Shown: piece after piece, positions 1-6,013 of the stretch
Layout of the letters: every line of letters begins with the position of its first letter
Numbering within the stretch: position 1 is the stretch's first letter
NCBI GenBank assembly: GCA_002391525.1
Contig: DGFE01000118.1
Location: 837-17,455 of the forward strand
Origin: Competibacteraceae bacterium UBA3908
GTDB taxonomy: Bacteria > Pseudomonadota > Gammaproteobacteria > Competibacterales > Competibacteraceae
Direction of reading: 5' to 3'
DNA: 16,619 bases
Notes under the pieces: generated by a model
Told to the model about the DNA's origin: nothing
What the model saw: only the letters and a program-made list of their open reading frames with translations
The model's database searches: none
Made by a program: the position numbers and the translations under genes

Positions 1-466
1 TGGCTGCGACGAACAGGCTCAGTTGTCGCGGATCGCGAAACACCAGCACCTGCCAGTACGGTTTCACCGTGGTGCCCGGACCGATGTCGGTCCGGGCCAG
101 CTTCATGTAGGTGGCCCGACCGCCTCGCTCCAGGACGACGCCGCGTCCGTGCGCGTCCACCAGCACGGCGTTCAAGCCATTGACTTCGAACACGCCATAA
201 CCGGCGGCCTGCTCGATCTCGGTTCTGGTCAGCGGCTTCAGCTTGTAGAGCTGATTCAGGGTCTGGTCACGGACCTTGAGAATGGCTTGGCGCTGCTCCT
301 GTTTGGCTTTTTCGCTCAGTGCGCCGGAGGGCGGCAGCATGGCCACCGGCGGCCTGGAGGGTTTGGGTTTGGGCGGCTCGCTGGCGCAACCCGCAGCCAA
401 TACGGCGGCCAACAAACCACCGACAACCCGCACGCGCCGGCTTACGAGGTGATGGGTGAATCGCAT
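1..466 (-). CDS. SYLF/YSC84-like lipoprotein, 3' end outside the window
   Basis: The reading frame stays open to the window edge, giving 155 residues without a stop, so the C-terminus is missing. The N-terminus is a lipoprotein signal: basic start, hydrophobic run, then LAAGC with Cys27 as the expected lipidated residue, followed by a Pro/Lys-rich linker (SEPPKPKPSRPP). From about residue 85 the pattern GYGVFEVNGLNAVLVDAHGRG, then TYMKLARTDIGPG and a hydrophobic VLVF strand resemble the SYLF (YSC84-related) lipid-binding domain found in bacterial periplasmic lipoproteins. A short helical stretch (about residues 50-75) separates linker and domain. It is probably anchored in the outer or inner membrane and exposed to the periplasm. 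The start at 466 is chosen because it places the signal peptide directly at the N-terminus; no strong ribosome binding site is visible. The family call comes from pattern memory, not from a search. Confidence 0.78.
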   Translation of the reverse strand, partial: MRFTHHLVSRRVRVVGGLLAAVLAAGCASEPPKPKPSRPPVAMLPPSGALSEKAKQEQRQAILKVRDQTLNQLYKLKPLTRTEIEQAAGYGVFEVNGLNAVLVDAHGRGVVLERGGRATYMKLARTDIGPGTTVKPYWQVLVFRDPRQLSLFVAA

Positions 467-590
467 GATTCGGGTTCTTGAGCTTCGGAATGGGAAATGG
501 CGATGCCCCTGAAACAACTCGATATCGCCAAAAATTACTTCGAGCGGACAGGGCCTGCACCGTCGCGACCGGCAACCGCCACCTTCCTCT

Positions 591-785
591 TCAGTCGTCG
601 TCCGCCGATTGCAGGTAAACCGTCACGGCGAAGCGGTCGCGCGGGTACAGTTCCCGCGCTTTCTGGTAGGCCTCGTCCTCGTCCCTGGCCGCCACCGTGT
701 CCTTGACGGTTCGGCCGTCGGCCAACGGCGTAGCGTAAACCAGATAAAGAGTCGGGCGATGCCGGGTCGGTGGTTGTTCGCGCAT
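591..785 (-). CDS. Small uncharacterised protein (64 aa)
   Basis: A 64-residue frame begins with ATG at 785, preceded at good spacing by GAGGTG, a convincing ribosome binding site. The product is soluble and charged: a strand-like LYLVYATPLADG, an acidic helix AARDEDEAYQKARELYP, then a strand RFAVTVYLQ and an acidic end. This beta-alpha-beta outline looks like a genuine small folded domain, not a chance frame. No signal peptide or membrane segment is present. It lies 124 bases upstream of the SYLF lipoprotein gene on the same strand and may share its transcript. I do not recognise the family and assign no function. Confidence 0.62.
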   Translation of the reverse strand: MREQPPTRHRPTLYLVYATPLADGRTVKDTVAARDEDEAYQKARELYPRDRFAVTVYLQSADDD

Positions 786-921
786 GGTTTCACCTCGGTC
801 GCGGTCGGCGTCCGTCCCTGAGTCGGGGCCAGTCGATGCTATAGTATGCGCGGCGAAGCCGCCATACCTAAACTGGGCTGGTCCGCGCCGACCGCATCAG
901 TGCATCGCCCAAGGGGGAATC

Positions 922-1171
922 ATGAACCGGAACCATCCACCGCGACCGCGGGCAGCGCTTGCCTGGGGCTGATCGCGCTGTTGTTCGCCGCGCCGGGCGG
1001 GTGGCCGACGGCGCGGTGGCTGGCCAAGAGAATCCGCTGAGCGTATTCAACGCCGCCAAACCGCGCACTGTCGGGCGGAAGTATCCGACCCTGCGGGATT
1101 ACGTCGCTGATCCGCCGATCTTCGCGGTCAACAAGTGGCGTGGGAAAGTTGGAGCCGTCGGCTACGTTTGA
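922..1171 (+). pseudogene. Frameshifted small secreted-protein gene
   Basis: ATG at 922 follows AAGGGGG at suitable spacing, but its frame stops after 16 codons. A second frame picks up near base 958 with CLGLIALLFAAPGG, which completes a plausible signal peptide after the basic MNRNHPPRPRAALA start. A third frame then continues from about base 998 with VADGAVAGQENPLSVFNAAK and ends at the TGA at 1169-1171 (final residues KWRGKVGAVGYV). Two frameshifts would restore a secreted protein of roughly 80 residues. This could be a decayed gene or two base errors in the assembly. The stop abuts the stop of the converging gene at 1172. The mature part matches no family I know. Confidence 0.42.
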
Positions 1172-1369
1172 TCACTTGCCGCCCTTGCGGCCCGAACCGA
1201 TCCGACCACCGTCGCCGCGTCGCGCCGGGCGCGGCGGCCGGTTTTTTGCCTCGTTGCTGAAACGGAAGCGACCCGCCAGCACGCAGCCCTTCATGCCCGG
1301 ATCGCAGGCCCGTTCCTTGACATGCTGGCAGACGCCGTTGAATTCGTGCGGACAGCCCCAGCCGCCCAT
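1172..1369 (-). CDS. Small four-cysteine protein with basic tail (65 aa)
   Basis: The start is placed at the ATG at 1369 (MGGWGCPHE) because AGGGGAGCG lies just upstream; an in-frame ATG at 1393 is possible but has no such site. Cys6, Cys14, Cys22 and Cys29 are almost evenly spaced (C-x7-C-x7-C-x6-C), within CPHEFNGVCQHVKERACDPG and MKGC. The C-terminal third is rich in Arg, Gly and Lys. Four cysteines plus two histidines suggest metal binding (zinc or iron-sulfur) or a disulfide-rich fold; the sequence cannot decide between them. There is no signal peptide, which favours a cytoplasmic metal site. I have an impression of similar small proteins in other Proteobacteria but cannot name a family. 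It converges on the broken gene at 922-1171. Confidence 0.66.
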   Translation of the reverse strand: MGGWGCPHEFNGVCQHVKERACDPGMKGCVLAGRFRFSNEAKNRPPRPARRGDGGRIGSGRKGGK

Positions 1370-1448
1370 GGATCGCTCCCCTCGTTTTCGCATCCGCCGA
1401 CCGGCGAATCGCCACCAACCAGCGGGGTACTACCGCTTTTCATCCCCA

Positions 1449-1473
1449 ACTCCTCTCCCGGCGAGAGAGGAGT
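1449..1473. repeat. Perfect 9-bp inverted repeat (ACTCCTCTC / GAGAGGAGT)
   Basis: The arms ACTCCTCTC (1449-1457) and GAGAGGAGT (1465-1473) are exact complements around the 7-base loop CCGGCGA. The element sits 14 bases past the stop of the minus-strand gene ending at 1488, so it can fold at the 3' end of that transcript. No T-run follows on either strand, so it is not a classic terminator. Elements with a CTCTCCC...GGGAGAG core are dispersed in many proteobacterial genomes, so it may instead be a dispersed intergenic repeat. Confidence 0.6.
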
Positions 1474-1487
1474 ATTCCCGCACGGCG

Positions 1488-1982
1488 TTACTGGCTGATG
1501 CGACTCGCGGCGCCCGGACCGAAGTATTTGGCGGTATAGAACGGATGCGGCATGCCGGCGGAGTAGCAGACCTGCGCCGAGCGGACACATGTCACCCCGG
1601 CCGCTGGTGAAAAGGCGTCGCCTTGCGCGCCGCCGCCACCGCCGCCTGCCTGGCCACCGCTATTTGGCCGGCCACCACCCTGGCCACCGCTATTTGGCCG
1701 GCCACCGCCGCCGCCCGCCTGGCCGCCACCGCCACCGCCCGCCTGGCCGCCACCGCCGCCTTGCAGATGCCGTTGCACCCGCTGGGCAGCCCGATCACCG
1801 TAATACTTGCGGGTCAGCTCCACGCTCAGACCATCCCGGTCGCGACAAGCCTGCTTTTCCGAGTCGCACCTGACGCCTTTCTCGGGCTGGGTGATCTCGG
1901 CGGTCGCCAACGGCGCCTGACCGATCAGCACCAGCGCACCCACCGCCATGACCGTTTTCGTCAGTTTCGTCAGTTTCATCAT
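1488..1982 (-). CDS. Secreted two-module YcgJ/Fels-1-like protein with Gly-rich linker (164 aa)
   Basis: The start is set at ATG 1982 (next ATG at 1979) behind GGAGG five to eight bases upstream. A Sec signal peptide covers about residues 1-28 (basic MMKLTKLTK, hydrophobic VMAVGALVLIG, cleavage likely after LATA). Module one (about 36-74) reads GVRCDSEKQACRDRDGLS, then LTRKYYGDRAAQRV. Module two (about 129-163) reads GVTCVRSAQVC and FYTAKYFGPGAASRI. Both share a C-x6-C pair (Cys39/46, Cys132/139) followed by an aromatic-Gly helix, the pattern of YcgJ / Fels-1 prophage-like proteins, which are periplasmic and of unknown function. Each pair can form a disulfide. Residues about 75-120 are a Gly-rich linker built from GGGGGQA and GGRPNSGGQ repeats. 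Two modules on a flexible linker are unusual, since I know the family mostly as compact proteins. It is divergent from parA. Confidence 0.72.
   Translation of the reverse strand: MMKLTKLTKTVMAVGALVLIGQAPLATAEITQPEKGVRCDSEKQACRDRDGLSVELTRKYYGDRAAQRVQRHLQGGGGGQAGGGGGGQAGGGGGRPNSGGQGGGRPNSGGQAGGGGGGAQGDAFSPAAGVTCVRSAQVCYSAGMPHPFYTAKYFGPGAASRISQ
1651..1706. repeat. 30-base tandem duplication inside the Gly-rich linker
   Basis: The 26 bases at 1651-1676 recur exactly at 1681-1706 with a period of 30 bases, encoding the duplicated GGRPNSGGQ block on the minus strand. Exact identity at the DNA level, including synonymous positions, indicates a recent duplication. The repeat keeps the frame, so copy-number change would alter linker length without breaking the gene. 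Confidence 0.8.
1711..1757. repeat. 24-base tandem repeat inside the Gly-rich linker
   Basis: The 23 bases at 1711-1733 recur exactly at 1735-1757 with a period of 24 bases, encoding Gly runs interrupted by Gln-Ala on the minus strand. It adjoins the 30-base repeat, so the whole linker is made of short in-frame units prone to slippage. Confidence 0.75.
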
Positions 1983-2082
1983 TTCAACCTCCAGGCCCTT
2001 GAGCCTTCTTTGTTGCCGATATTTTCGCCGGCCACCGGACTGCGCCGTGGTCAACTGGCGGCCATGTTGTGAAATGTCTTGT

Positions 2083-2171
2083 TAACGTTAGCTGAATATC
2101 GGCTGGAGATAAATCCCTGTCTCGTCCAGCCGGATTTGGCGCGAAACAATCCGAAAGGCCATTCCCGGCCT
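2083..2171. promoter_or_regulatory. Inverted repeats in the parA upstream region
   Basis: Three symmetric elements lie in the 193 bases between two divergent genes. They are a TAACGTTA palindrome (2083-2090), an 8-bp inverted repeat CGGCTGGA/TCCAGCCG (2100-2107 and 2125-2132), and AGGCC/GGCCT (2156-2160 and 2167-2171) ending four bases before the parA start. ParA proteins with an N-terminal DNA-binding domain normally repress their own promoter, so one of these may be the operator. No convincing -35/-10 pair or canonical chromosomal parS was recognised here. Confidence 0.35.
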
Positions 2172-2175
2172 GATT

Positions 2176-3468
2176 ATGAGCTATAAGAATAGTAAGCCTG
2201 AATTTGGCTTGAATGCGATAAAGTCAGCAACGGATCAACTTTCCGTCGGAGCCGGACCCATGCAAGCGATGCGATTCAATTTTCGGACCCTGTGCCGCAA
2301 CGCGGCGGAACGCGGCGGTCAGATGCAGCAGCGTCTGCTCGACGCGCTGGAGGCGCGGCACACCGTCAAGACCCTGCCCGAGTTCGGCATCGAACGGGCG
2401 GCGCAACTGGCCGGTTGCACCGCCAATCACATCCGCAATCTGGAAACGCGCGGCGACCTGCCCGAGCCGCGACTGGTGGAGGCGGGCTCGATCCAGCGGC
2501 GGGTGTACAACTACAACGAAGTCAACCGCATTCGCGTGGCCATCGGCAAGCGACCGGGCCGACCTGTCGGCGCCCGCTGCGTGCGGGTGGTGTTCTCGAA
2601 CCTCAAGGGCGGGGTGGCGAAAACCACCATGTCGCTGCATTTCGCCCAATATCTGGCGCGCGAAGGTTACCGGGTCCTGCTGGTCGACGCCGATCCACAG
2701 GCCACCGTCACCGGCGCGTTCGGCTTCATCCCCGACCTCGATCTCGGCGACGGCGACGACCTGTTCTCGGCATTGACCGAGGCTGCGTCGCTGATCGCCC
2801 AGGCGGTCAGATCTACGCACTGGGAAAATCTGGACCTGATTCCGGCGCGGCTGGCCCTGCAATACTCCGACTGGCGGCTGTCGCAACCGGAAGAGCGTCA
2901 AAACGAAATCCTGGGGCCGCCGCCGGTGCGGCTGCATCGGGCGCTGAAGGAAATCGAGGACCGCTACGACCTCATCGTGGTGGACACCCCGCCGTCGCTG
3001 GGCATGCTGTCGCTGAACGCCATCGCCGCCGCCAACCTGATCGTCATGCCCATCGTCCCGCACATGTACGACATTTCCTCCAGCGTGCAGTACTTCCGCA
3101 TCCTGGAGCAGCTTTGCGCGCTGTACGAGCGGGAGATCAACGTGCAGCGGCTCAGCATCCTGCTGACCAAGGTGGACGCCAGCACCGAGACTCTCAATAA
3201 CATCGCCGTCATCAACGGGGCTTATGGCGAATTGCTGCTCAGCAACCGCATGGGCCTGACCAAGGAGTTGCAGAAATCCGCCAGCGACCAGGTCAGCATC
3301 TACGAAATCGATCAGCCGCGCGGTTCCCGCGACACCTACAATCGGGCGATCATGATGCTGGACGGGGTCAACAACGAAATTCTGCTGGGAGTACGCCAGC
3401 TCTGGCAGCAGGAAATCCTCAGCGACATTGAGGCCGCCGAGGTCGACCGGACGAGGGTGGTGGTATGA
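2176..3468 (+). CDS. parA: ParA-family partition ATPase with N-terminal DNA-binding domain
   Basis: A 430-residue protein, longer than chromosomal ParA (about 260) and close to P1 ParA/SopA-type plasmid proteins. Residues about 70-122 form a winged-helix-like region (GIERAAQLAGCTANHIRNLE). The deviant Walker A is KGGVAKTT (signature Lys144, Lys149), followed by LLVDADPQ (Asp171) and Walker B LIVVDTPPS (Asp270). It should bind DNA non-specifically in its ATP state and move ParB-bound DNA apart, while the N-terminal domain represses the par promoter. Its stop overlaps parB by four bases (ATGA), so the two are translationally coupled. The ATG at 2176 lacks a clear ribosome binding site. ATG 2260 (MQAMRFNF) with CGGA upstream is an alternative that would remove 28 residues. 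No replication initiator gene is visible nearby. Confidence 0.92.
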   Translation: MSYKNSKPEFGLNAIKSATDQLSVGAGPMQAMRFNFRTLCRNAAERGGQMQQRLLDALEARHTVKTLPEFGIERAAQLAGCTANHIRNLETRGDLPEPRLVEAGSIQRRVYNYNEVNRIRVAIGKRPGRPVGARCVRVVFSNLKGGVAKTTMSLHFAQYLAREGYRVLLVDADPQATVTGAFGFIPDLDLGDGDDLFSALTEAASLIAQAVRSTHWENLDLIPARLALQYSDWRLSQPEERQNEILGPPPVRLHRALKEIEDRYDLIVVDTPPSLGMLSLNAIAAANLIVMPIVPHMYDISSSVQYFRILEQLCALYEREINVQRLSILLTKVDASTETLNNIAVINGAYGELLLSNRMGLTKELQKSASDQVSIYEIDQPRGSRDTYNRAIMMLDGVNNEILLGVRQLWQQEILSDIEAAEVDRTRVVV

Positions 3469-4352
3469 GTCGTCGCAAGTCGTTGAAGAGTCTGGGCGAC
3501 TGGATCGGCGCCGGCGGTCACAGCTTCGACGGCAGCCTGCTGCCGAGCGACGGCGACGAGAGCGCCACCCGGCTACTGGAACTCGACCGGCTCGTCGCGG
3601 GCCGCTACCAGCCGCGGCAACGGACCGACGAGGCGTATCTGGCCGAACTGGAACACAGCATCCGCCAGTTTGGCGTGATCGAACCGCTGGTGGTCAGACC
3701 GCTGGCGGACGGCAGCTACGAAATTCTGGCCGGACACATGCGCTGGCGGGCGGCGCGACAGGCCGGCCTGACCACCGTGCCGGCGGTGATCCGGGAAGCG
3801 GACGACCGCACCGCCGCGGCTATCGGGCTGGTGGAAAATCTGTTGCGCCGCGAGCTGAACCCTATCGAGGAAGGACGGGCGCTGCGGCGGCTGCGCGAGG
3901 AATTCGGCCTGACCCAGGAGCAGCTGGCGGAACTGCTGGGCCTCTCGCAGCCGGCGATCAGCAAGGCGTTGGGCTTGCTGAGCCTGGAGCCGGCGGTGCA
4001 AAACCTCATCGAAAACGGGCAACTGGAAGCGGGCCACGGCAAAACGCTGCTCGGCCTGCCGCGCGCGACGCAGATCCGGCTGGCGGAACAGGCGGCGGGC
4101 GCCGGCTGGAGCGTGCGCGAGTTGGAACGCCGCCGGGCGCTGCTGGCGGCCACCCCCTTGTCCCGCCGGCCCGTGCCGCGCGATCCCGATCTGATCCGGC
4201 TGGAGGAACGATTGCGGGAACGGCTGGCCGCGCCGGTCCGGCTGCGCTACGACGTCGCCCGTGGCCGTGGCCGTATCGAAATCGGTTTCGCCAGCCTGGA
4301 CGAGTGCGATGGAATTCTGGAGCGGTTGGGCCTGCGGATGCCGGAAGGCTGA
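3465..4352 (+). CDS. parB: ParB-family partition protein
   Basis: A 295-residue centromere-binding protein. The ParB/sulfiredoxin-type domain spans about 37-130: LVAGRYQPRQ, then LEHSIRQFGVIEPLVVRP, YEILAGHMRWRAA (85-97) and ENLLRRELNPIEEGRAL (124-140). A helix-turn-helix follows (LTQEQLAELLGLSQPAISK, 149-167), and the C-terminal part (about 240-295) should mediate dimerisation. In the family this protein loads at parS and slides as a CTP-dependent clamp. The CTP-contacting box usually reads GERR; here it reads GHMR (residues 90-93), losing the first arginine of the pair, which could mean altered nucleotide use. It is coupled to parA by ATGA overlap, with GAGGGTGG just upstream of the start. 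parS was not identified; the AT-rich segment right after the stop is the obvious place to look. Confidence 0.92.
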   Translation: MSRRKSLKSLGDWIGAGGHSFDGSLLPSDGDESATRLLELDRLVAGRYQPRQRTDEAYLAELEHSIRQFGVIEPLVVRPLADGSYEILAGHMRWRAARQAGLTTVPAVIREADDRTAAAIGLVENLLRRELNPIEEGRALRRLREEFGLTQEQLAELLGLSQPAISKALGLLSLEPAVQNLIENGQLEAGHGKTLLGLPRATQIRLAEQAAGAGWSVRELERRRALLAATPLSRRPVPRDPDLIRLEERLRERLAAPVRLRYDVARGRGRIEIGFASLDECDGILERLGLRMPEG

Positions 4353-4360
4353 CGCAGCGG

Positions 4361-4490
4361 GATCAAGCTGAATATATTAAAATAAATACATTATAGGCTT
4401 ATTTGTATAGTTTATCGTGTAGTCTATTGAATTAGTATTTTTTATAGGATAAAATGTCACTTAATTGATGAAAAATGAGACATGAAGTTG
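4361..4490. other. AT-rich island after parB
   Basis: By hand count, bases 4381-4490 hold 26 G or C out of 110 (about 24%), in sharp contrast to the high-GC surroundings. No coding frame of note runs through it. It contains several TATAG-like motifs and the promoter listed separately. The composition and the position directly behind parB fit a centromere-like site, a promoter region, or a remnant of foreign DNA. The sequence alone cannot decide. Confidence 0.6.
4427..4455 (+). promoter_or_regulatory. Sigma70-like promoter TTGAAT-N17-TAAAAT
   Basis: TTGAAT (4427-4432) and TAAAAT (4450-4455) are separated by exactly 17 bases. Each differs from its consensus (TTGACA, TATAAT) at one or two positions. 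Transcription would begin near 4462 and run on the plus strand straight into the terminator at 4507-4535, with no substantial reading frame in between. AT-rich DNA makes chance matches likelier, which limits confidence. Confidence 0.5.
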
Positions 4491-4535
4491 TGGTAGGCCC
4501 AACCTTGCCGCGCCCGAACGGAGCGCGGCTTTTTT
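4462..4535 (+). ncRNA. Candidate small RNA of about 74 nt downstream of parB
   Basis: The segment is delimited by a good promoter (4427-4455) and a strong intrinsic terminator (4507-4535), leaving about 45 bases of 5' sequence before the hairpin. It contains only trivial reading frames. Plasmid partition and replication regions often carry short regulatory RNAs, but nothing shows what this one would pair with. The alternative is that the terminator simply ends the parAB transcript and the promoter match is due to chance. Both the exact start and its existence are inferred. Confidence 0.35.
4507..4535 (+). terminator. Rho-independent terminator
   Basis: Perfect 7-bp GC stem GCCGCGC (4507-4513) / GCGCGGC (4523-4529), with an inner CCG/CGG pairing in the loop region, followed at once by six T (4530-4535). 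It would end a plus-strand transcript, either parAB or the candidate small RNA. Confidence 0.85.
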
Positions 4536-4614
4536 CCGCCTGGAGGTGCGCCCCGCCGGGCCGCGGGCGGCGATTTGGGGTTTTATAATCAGGACCTGCG
4601 CAGCACAGCCATAT

Positions 4615-4639
4615 GCAGGGTGGGCAATGCCCACCCTGC
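4615..4639. repeat. Perfect 11-bp inverted repeat (GCAGGGTGGGC / GCCCACCCTGC)
   Basis: The arms at 4615-4625 and 4629-4639 are exact complements around the 3-base loop AAT. It lies 16 bases beyond the stop of the minus-strand gntP gene and would form a very stable hairpin at the end of that transcript. No T-run follows on either strand. The GGGTGGGCA-type core is a commonly dispersed intergenic repeat in bacterial genomes, so it may be a mobile repeat unit serving incidentally as a 3' end. Confidence 0.65.
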
Positions 4640-4655
4640 CCCTACTTATGCAGGC

Positions 4656-5984
4656 TCAGAGCACGATGAGGCTGAGCACGTAAACCGTGACCGCCGCCGC
4701 CACGCCCTGCACCAGCGTACCCACGGTTTGCAGCCGGTAGCCGGTTTGCACGTCCATGTTGGAGAATTGGGTCACCACCCAGAAGAAGCTGTCGTTGGCG
4801 TGCGAAACCACCATGCTCCCCGCGCCGATGGCCACCACCACCAGCGCCCTGGCGGTGTCGCCGTCCAGCCCCAGCGACGCCAGCAGCGGCGCCACCAGAC
4901 TGGCCGTGGTGATGATCGCCACCGTGGACGAACCCTGCGCGGTCTTGATGCCGGCGGCGATGACGAACGGCAGCAGGATACCCAGCGAGCTGCCCGTCAG
5001 GTTGTCGCCGATGATCTTGGCGATGCCGGAATTCTGCAGCACCTTGCCGAACGCGCCGCCCGCGCCGGTGATGATGATGATGGTGGCCGCCGCCACGATG
5101 GCTTCGCCGACCCAGCCGCTGCTGGACAGCATCGCTCGATCCAGCTTCCTGGGCAGCAACACCGCCAGCGCCACGCCGATCAGCAACGCCACCACCGGCT
5201 GCCCCAGAAAACCCAGCAACGCGACGGCGGGACCCGCGCCCAGCGGTTTGTCGGGCAATTCGGCGATGGAACGCAGCACGATCAGCACGATGGGCAACAC
5301 GATGGGCAGCAGCGACTTGATCACCGAGGGACTGTCCGTCAGCGAGAGTTCCGGTCCGCCGTCCCCGTCGGCGGCGATGTGAACCCGCGCGGCCACCCGG
5401 GTGGCGAACAGCCAGCCGGCGGCCAGCGCGAACAGGGCAACCAACAGCCCCCACAGGATCGTCAGCCCCAGATCGGCGCCGATGATGCCCGCCGCCGCCA
5501 CCGGTCCCGGCGTGGGCGGCACCATGGTATGGGTAGCGTACAGCCCCAGACTCAGGGCGATGGCGCTGGCCGCCAGGGTGATGCCGGCCTTGCGCGCCAG
5601 CGCCTTCATCAGCGGCGCCAGCAACACGAAACCGGAATCGCAGAACACCGGGATGGAGACGACGTAACCGACGCAACCCATCGCCAGCGGCACGTTTTTC
5701 TCGCCGGTCAGCTTGAGCGTGCCGGTCGCCAGCCGGTAGGCGCCGCCGGATTTCTCCAGAAACGTGCCGATGATCGAACCGGCCAGAATCACGATGCCGA
5801 TATAACCGATGGTGCCGCCAAATCCCTCGTTGACCGATTTCACCACCTCCGGCAACGGCATCCCGGACAAGATGCCAAAACCGAAAGCGGTGATCAGCAA
5901 CGCCAGGAACGGGTGCAGCTTCAGCCTGGTGGTGGCGAGCACGATGAAGACGATGGAAAACACCAATAAAACGAGTAGCCACAT
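4656..5984 (-). CDS. GntP-family permease (gluconate/organic acid:H+ symporter)
   Basis: A 442-residue integral membrane protein, the usual GntP size, with about 12-14 hydrophobic segments from residue 1. Recognisable family stretches include LHPFLALLITAFGFGILSGM near the N-terminus, GYVVSIPVFCDSGFVLLAPL, ATHTMVPPTPGPVAAAGIIG and, near the C-terminus, VSHANDSFFWVV. Members import gluconate or related hydroxy acids with protons across the inner membrane; the precise substrate cannot be read from the sequence. ATG 5984 is chosen because the protein then begins directly with its first membrane helix, as in the family. The ribosome binding site is weak (GGGAAAC). It follows mrpG on the same strand after 182 bases with a hairpin. 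No gluconate kinase or dehydratase is visible, so the catabolic partner lies elsewhere. Confidence 0.9.
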   Translation of the reverse strand: MWLLVLLVFSIVFIVLATTRLKLHPFLALLITAFGFGILSGMPLPEVVKSVNEGFGGTIGYIGIVILAGSIIGTFLEKSGGAYRLATGTLKLTGEKNVPLAMGCVGYVVSIPVFCDSGFVLLAPLMKALARKAGITLAASAIALSLGLYATHTMVPPTPGPVAAAGIIGADLGLTILWGLLVALFALAAGWLFATRVAARVHIAADGDGGPELSLTDSPSVIKSLLPIVLPIVLIVLRSIAELPDKPLGAGPAVALLGFLGQPVVALLIGVALAVLLPRKLDRAMLSSSGWVGEAIVAAATIIIITGAGGAFGKVLQNSGIAKIIGDNLTGSSLGILLPFVIAAGIKTAQGSSTVAIITTASLVAPLLASLGLDGDTARALVVVAIGAGSMVVSHANDSFFWVVTQFSNMDVQTGYRLQTVGTLVQGVAAAVTVYVLSLIVL

Positions 5985-6013
5985 ATTTTTTGTTTCCCAA
6001 TGAATTGAGTGAC

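Noticed and set aside
267..575. A 102-codon minus-strand frame overlapping the lipoprotein start
   Set aside because: It is out of frame with the lipoprotein, lacks a ribosome binding site, and its translation is an Arg/Ala-rich frame-shifted copy of the real gene.
840..845. Lone TATAGT upstream of the frameshifted gene as a promoter
   Set aside because: The -10 is good, but nothing near a -35 consensus stands 16-18 bases upstream, so the call is too weak.
1651..1757. Repeats that could suggest a CRISPR array
   Set aside because: Periods are 24 and 30 bases with no unique spacers, they stay in frame inside a coding gene, and no cas genes are present.
2224..3063. A 279-codon minus-strand frame within parA
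   Set aside because: Arg/Gln/His-rich shadow of the ParA reading frame, no start signal.
4472..4614. Short plus-strand frames beginning at the ATGs near 4472 and 4479 in the AT-rich island
   Set aside because: One ends after five codons; the other reads straight through the terminator hairpin and has no ribosome binding site.
4575..5969. A 464-codon open frame on the plus strand opposite the GntP gene
   Set aside because: Low-complexity His/Gln/Arg/Asp-rich translation, antisense to a clear permease.
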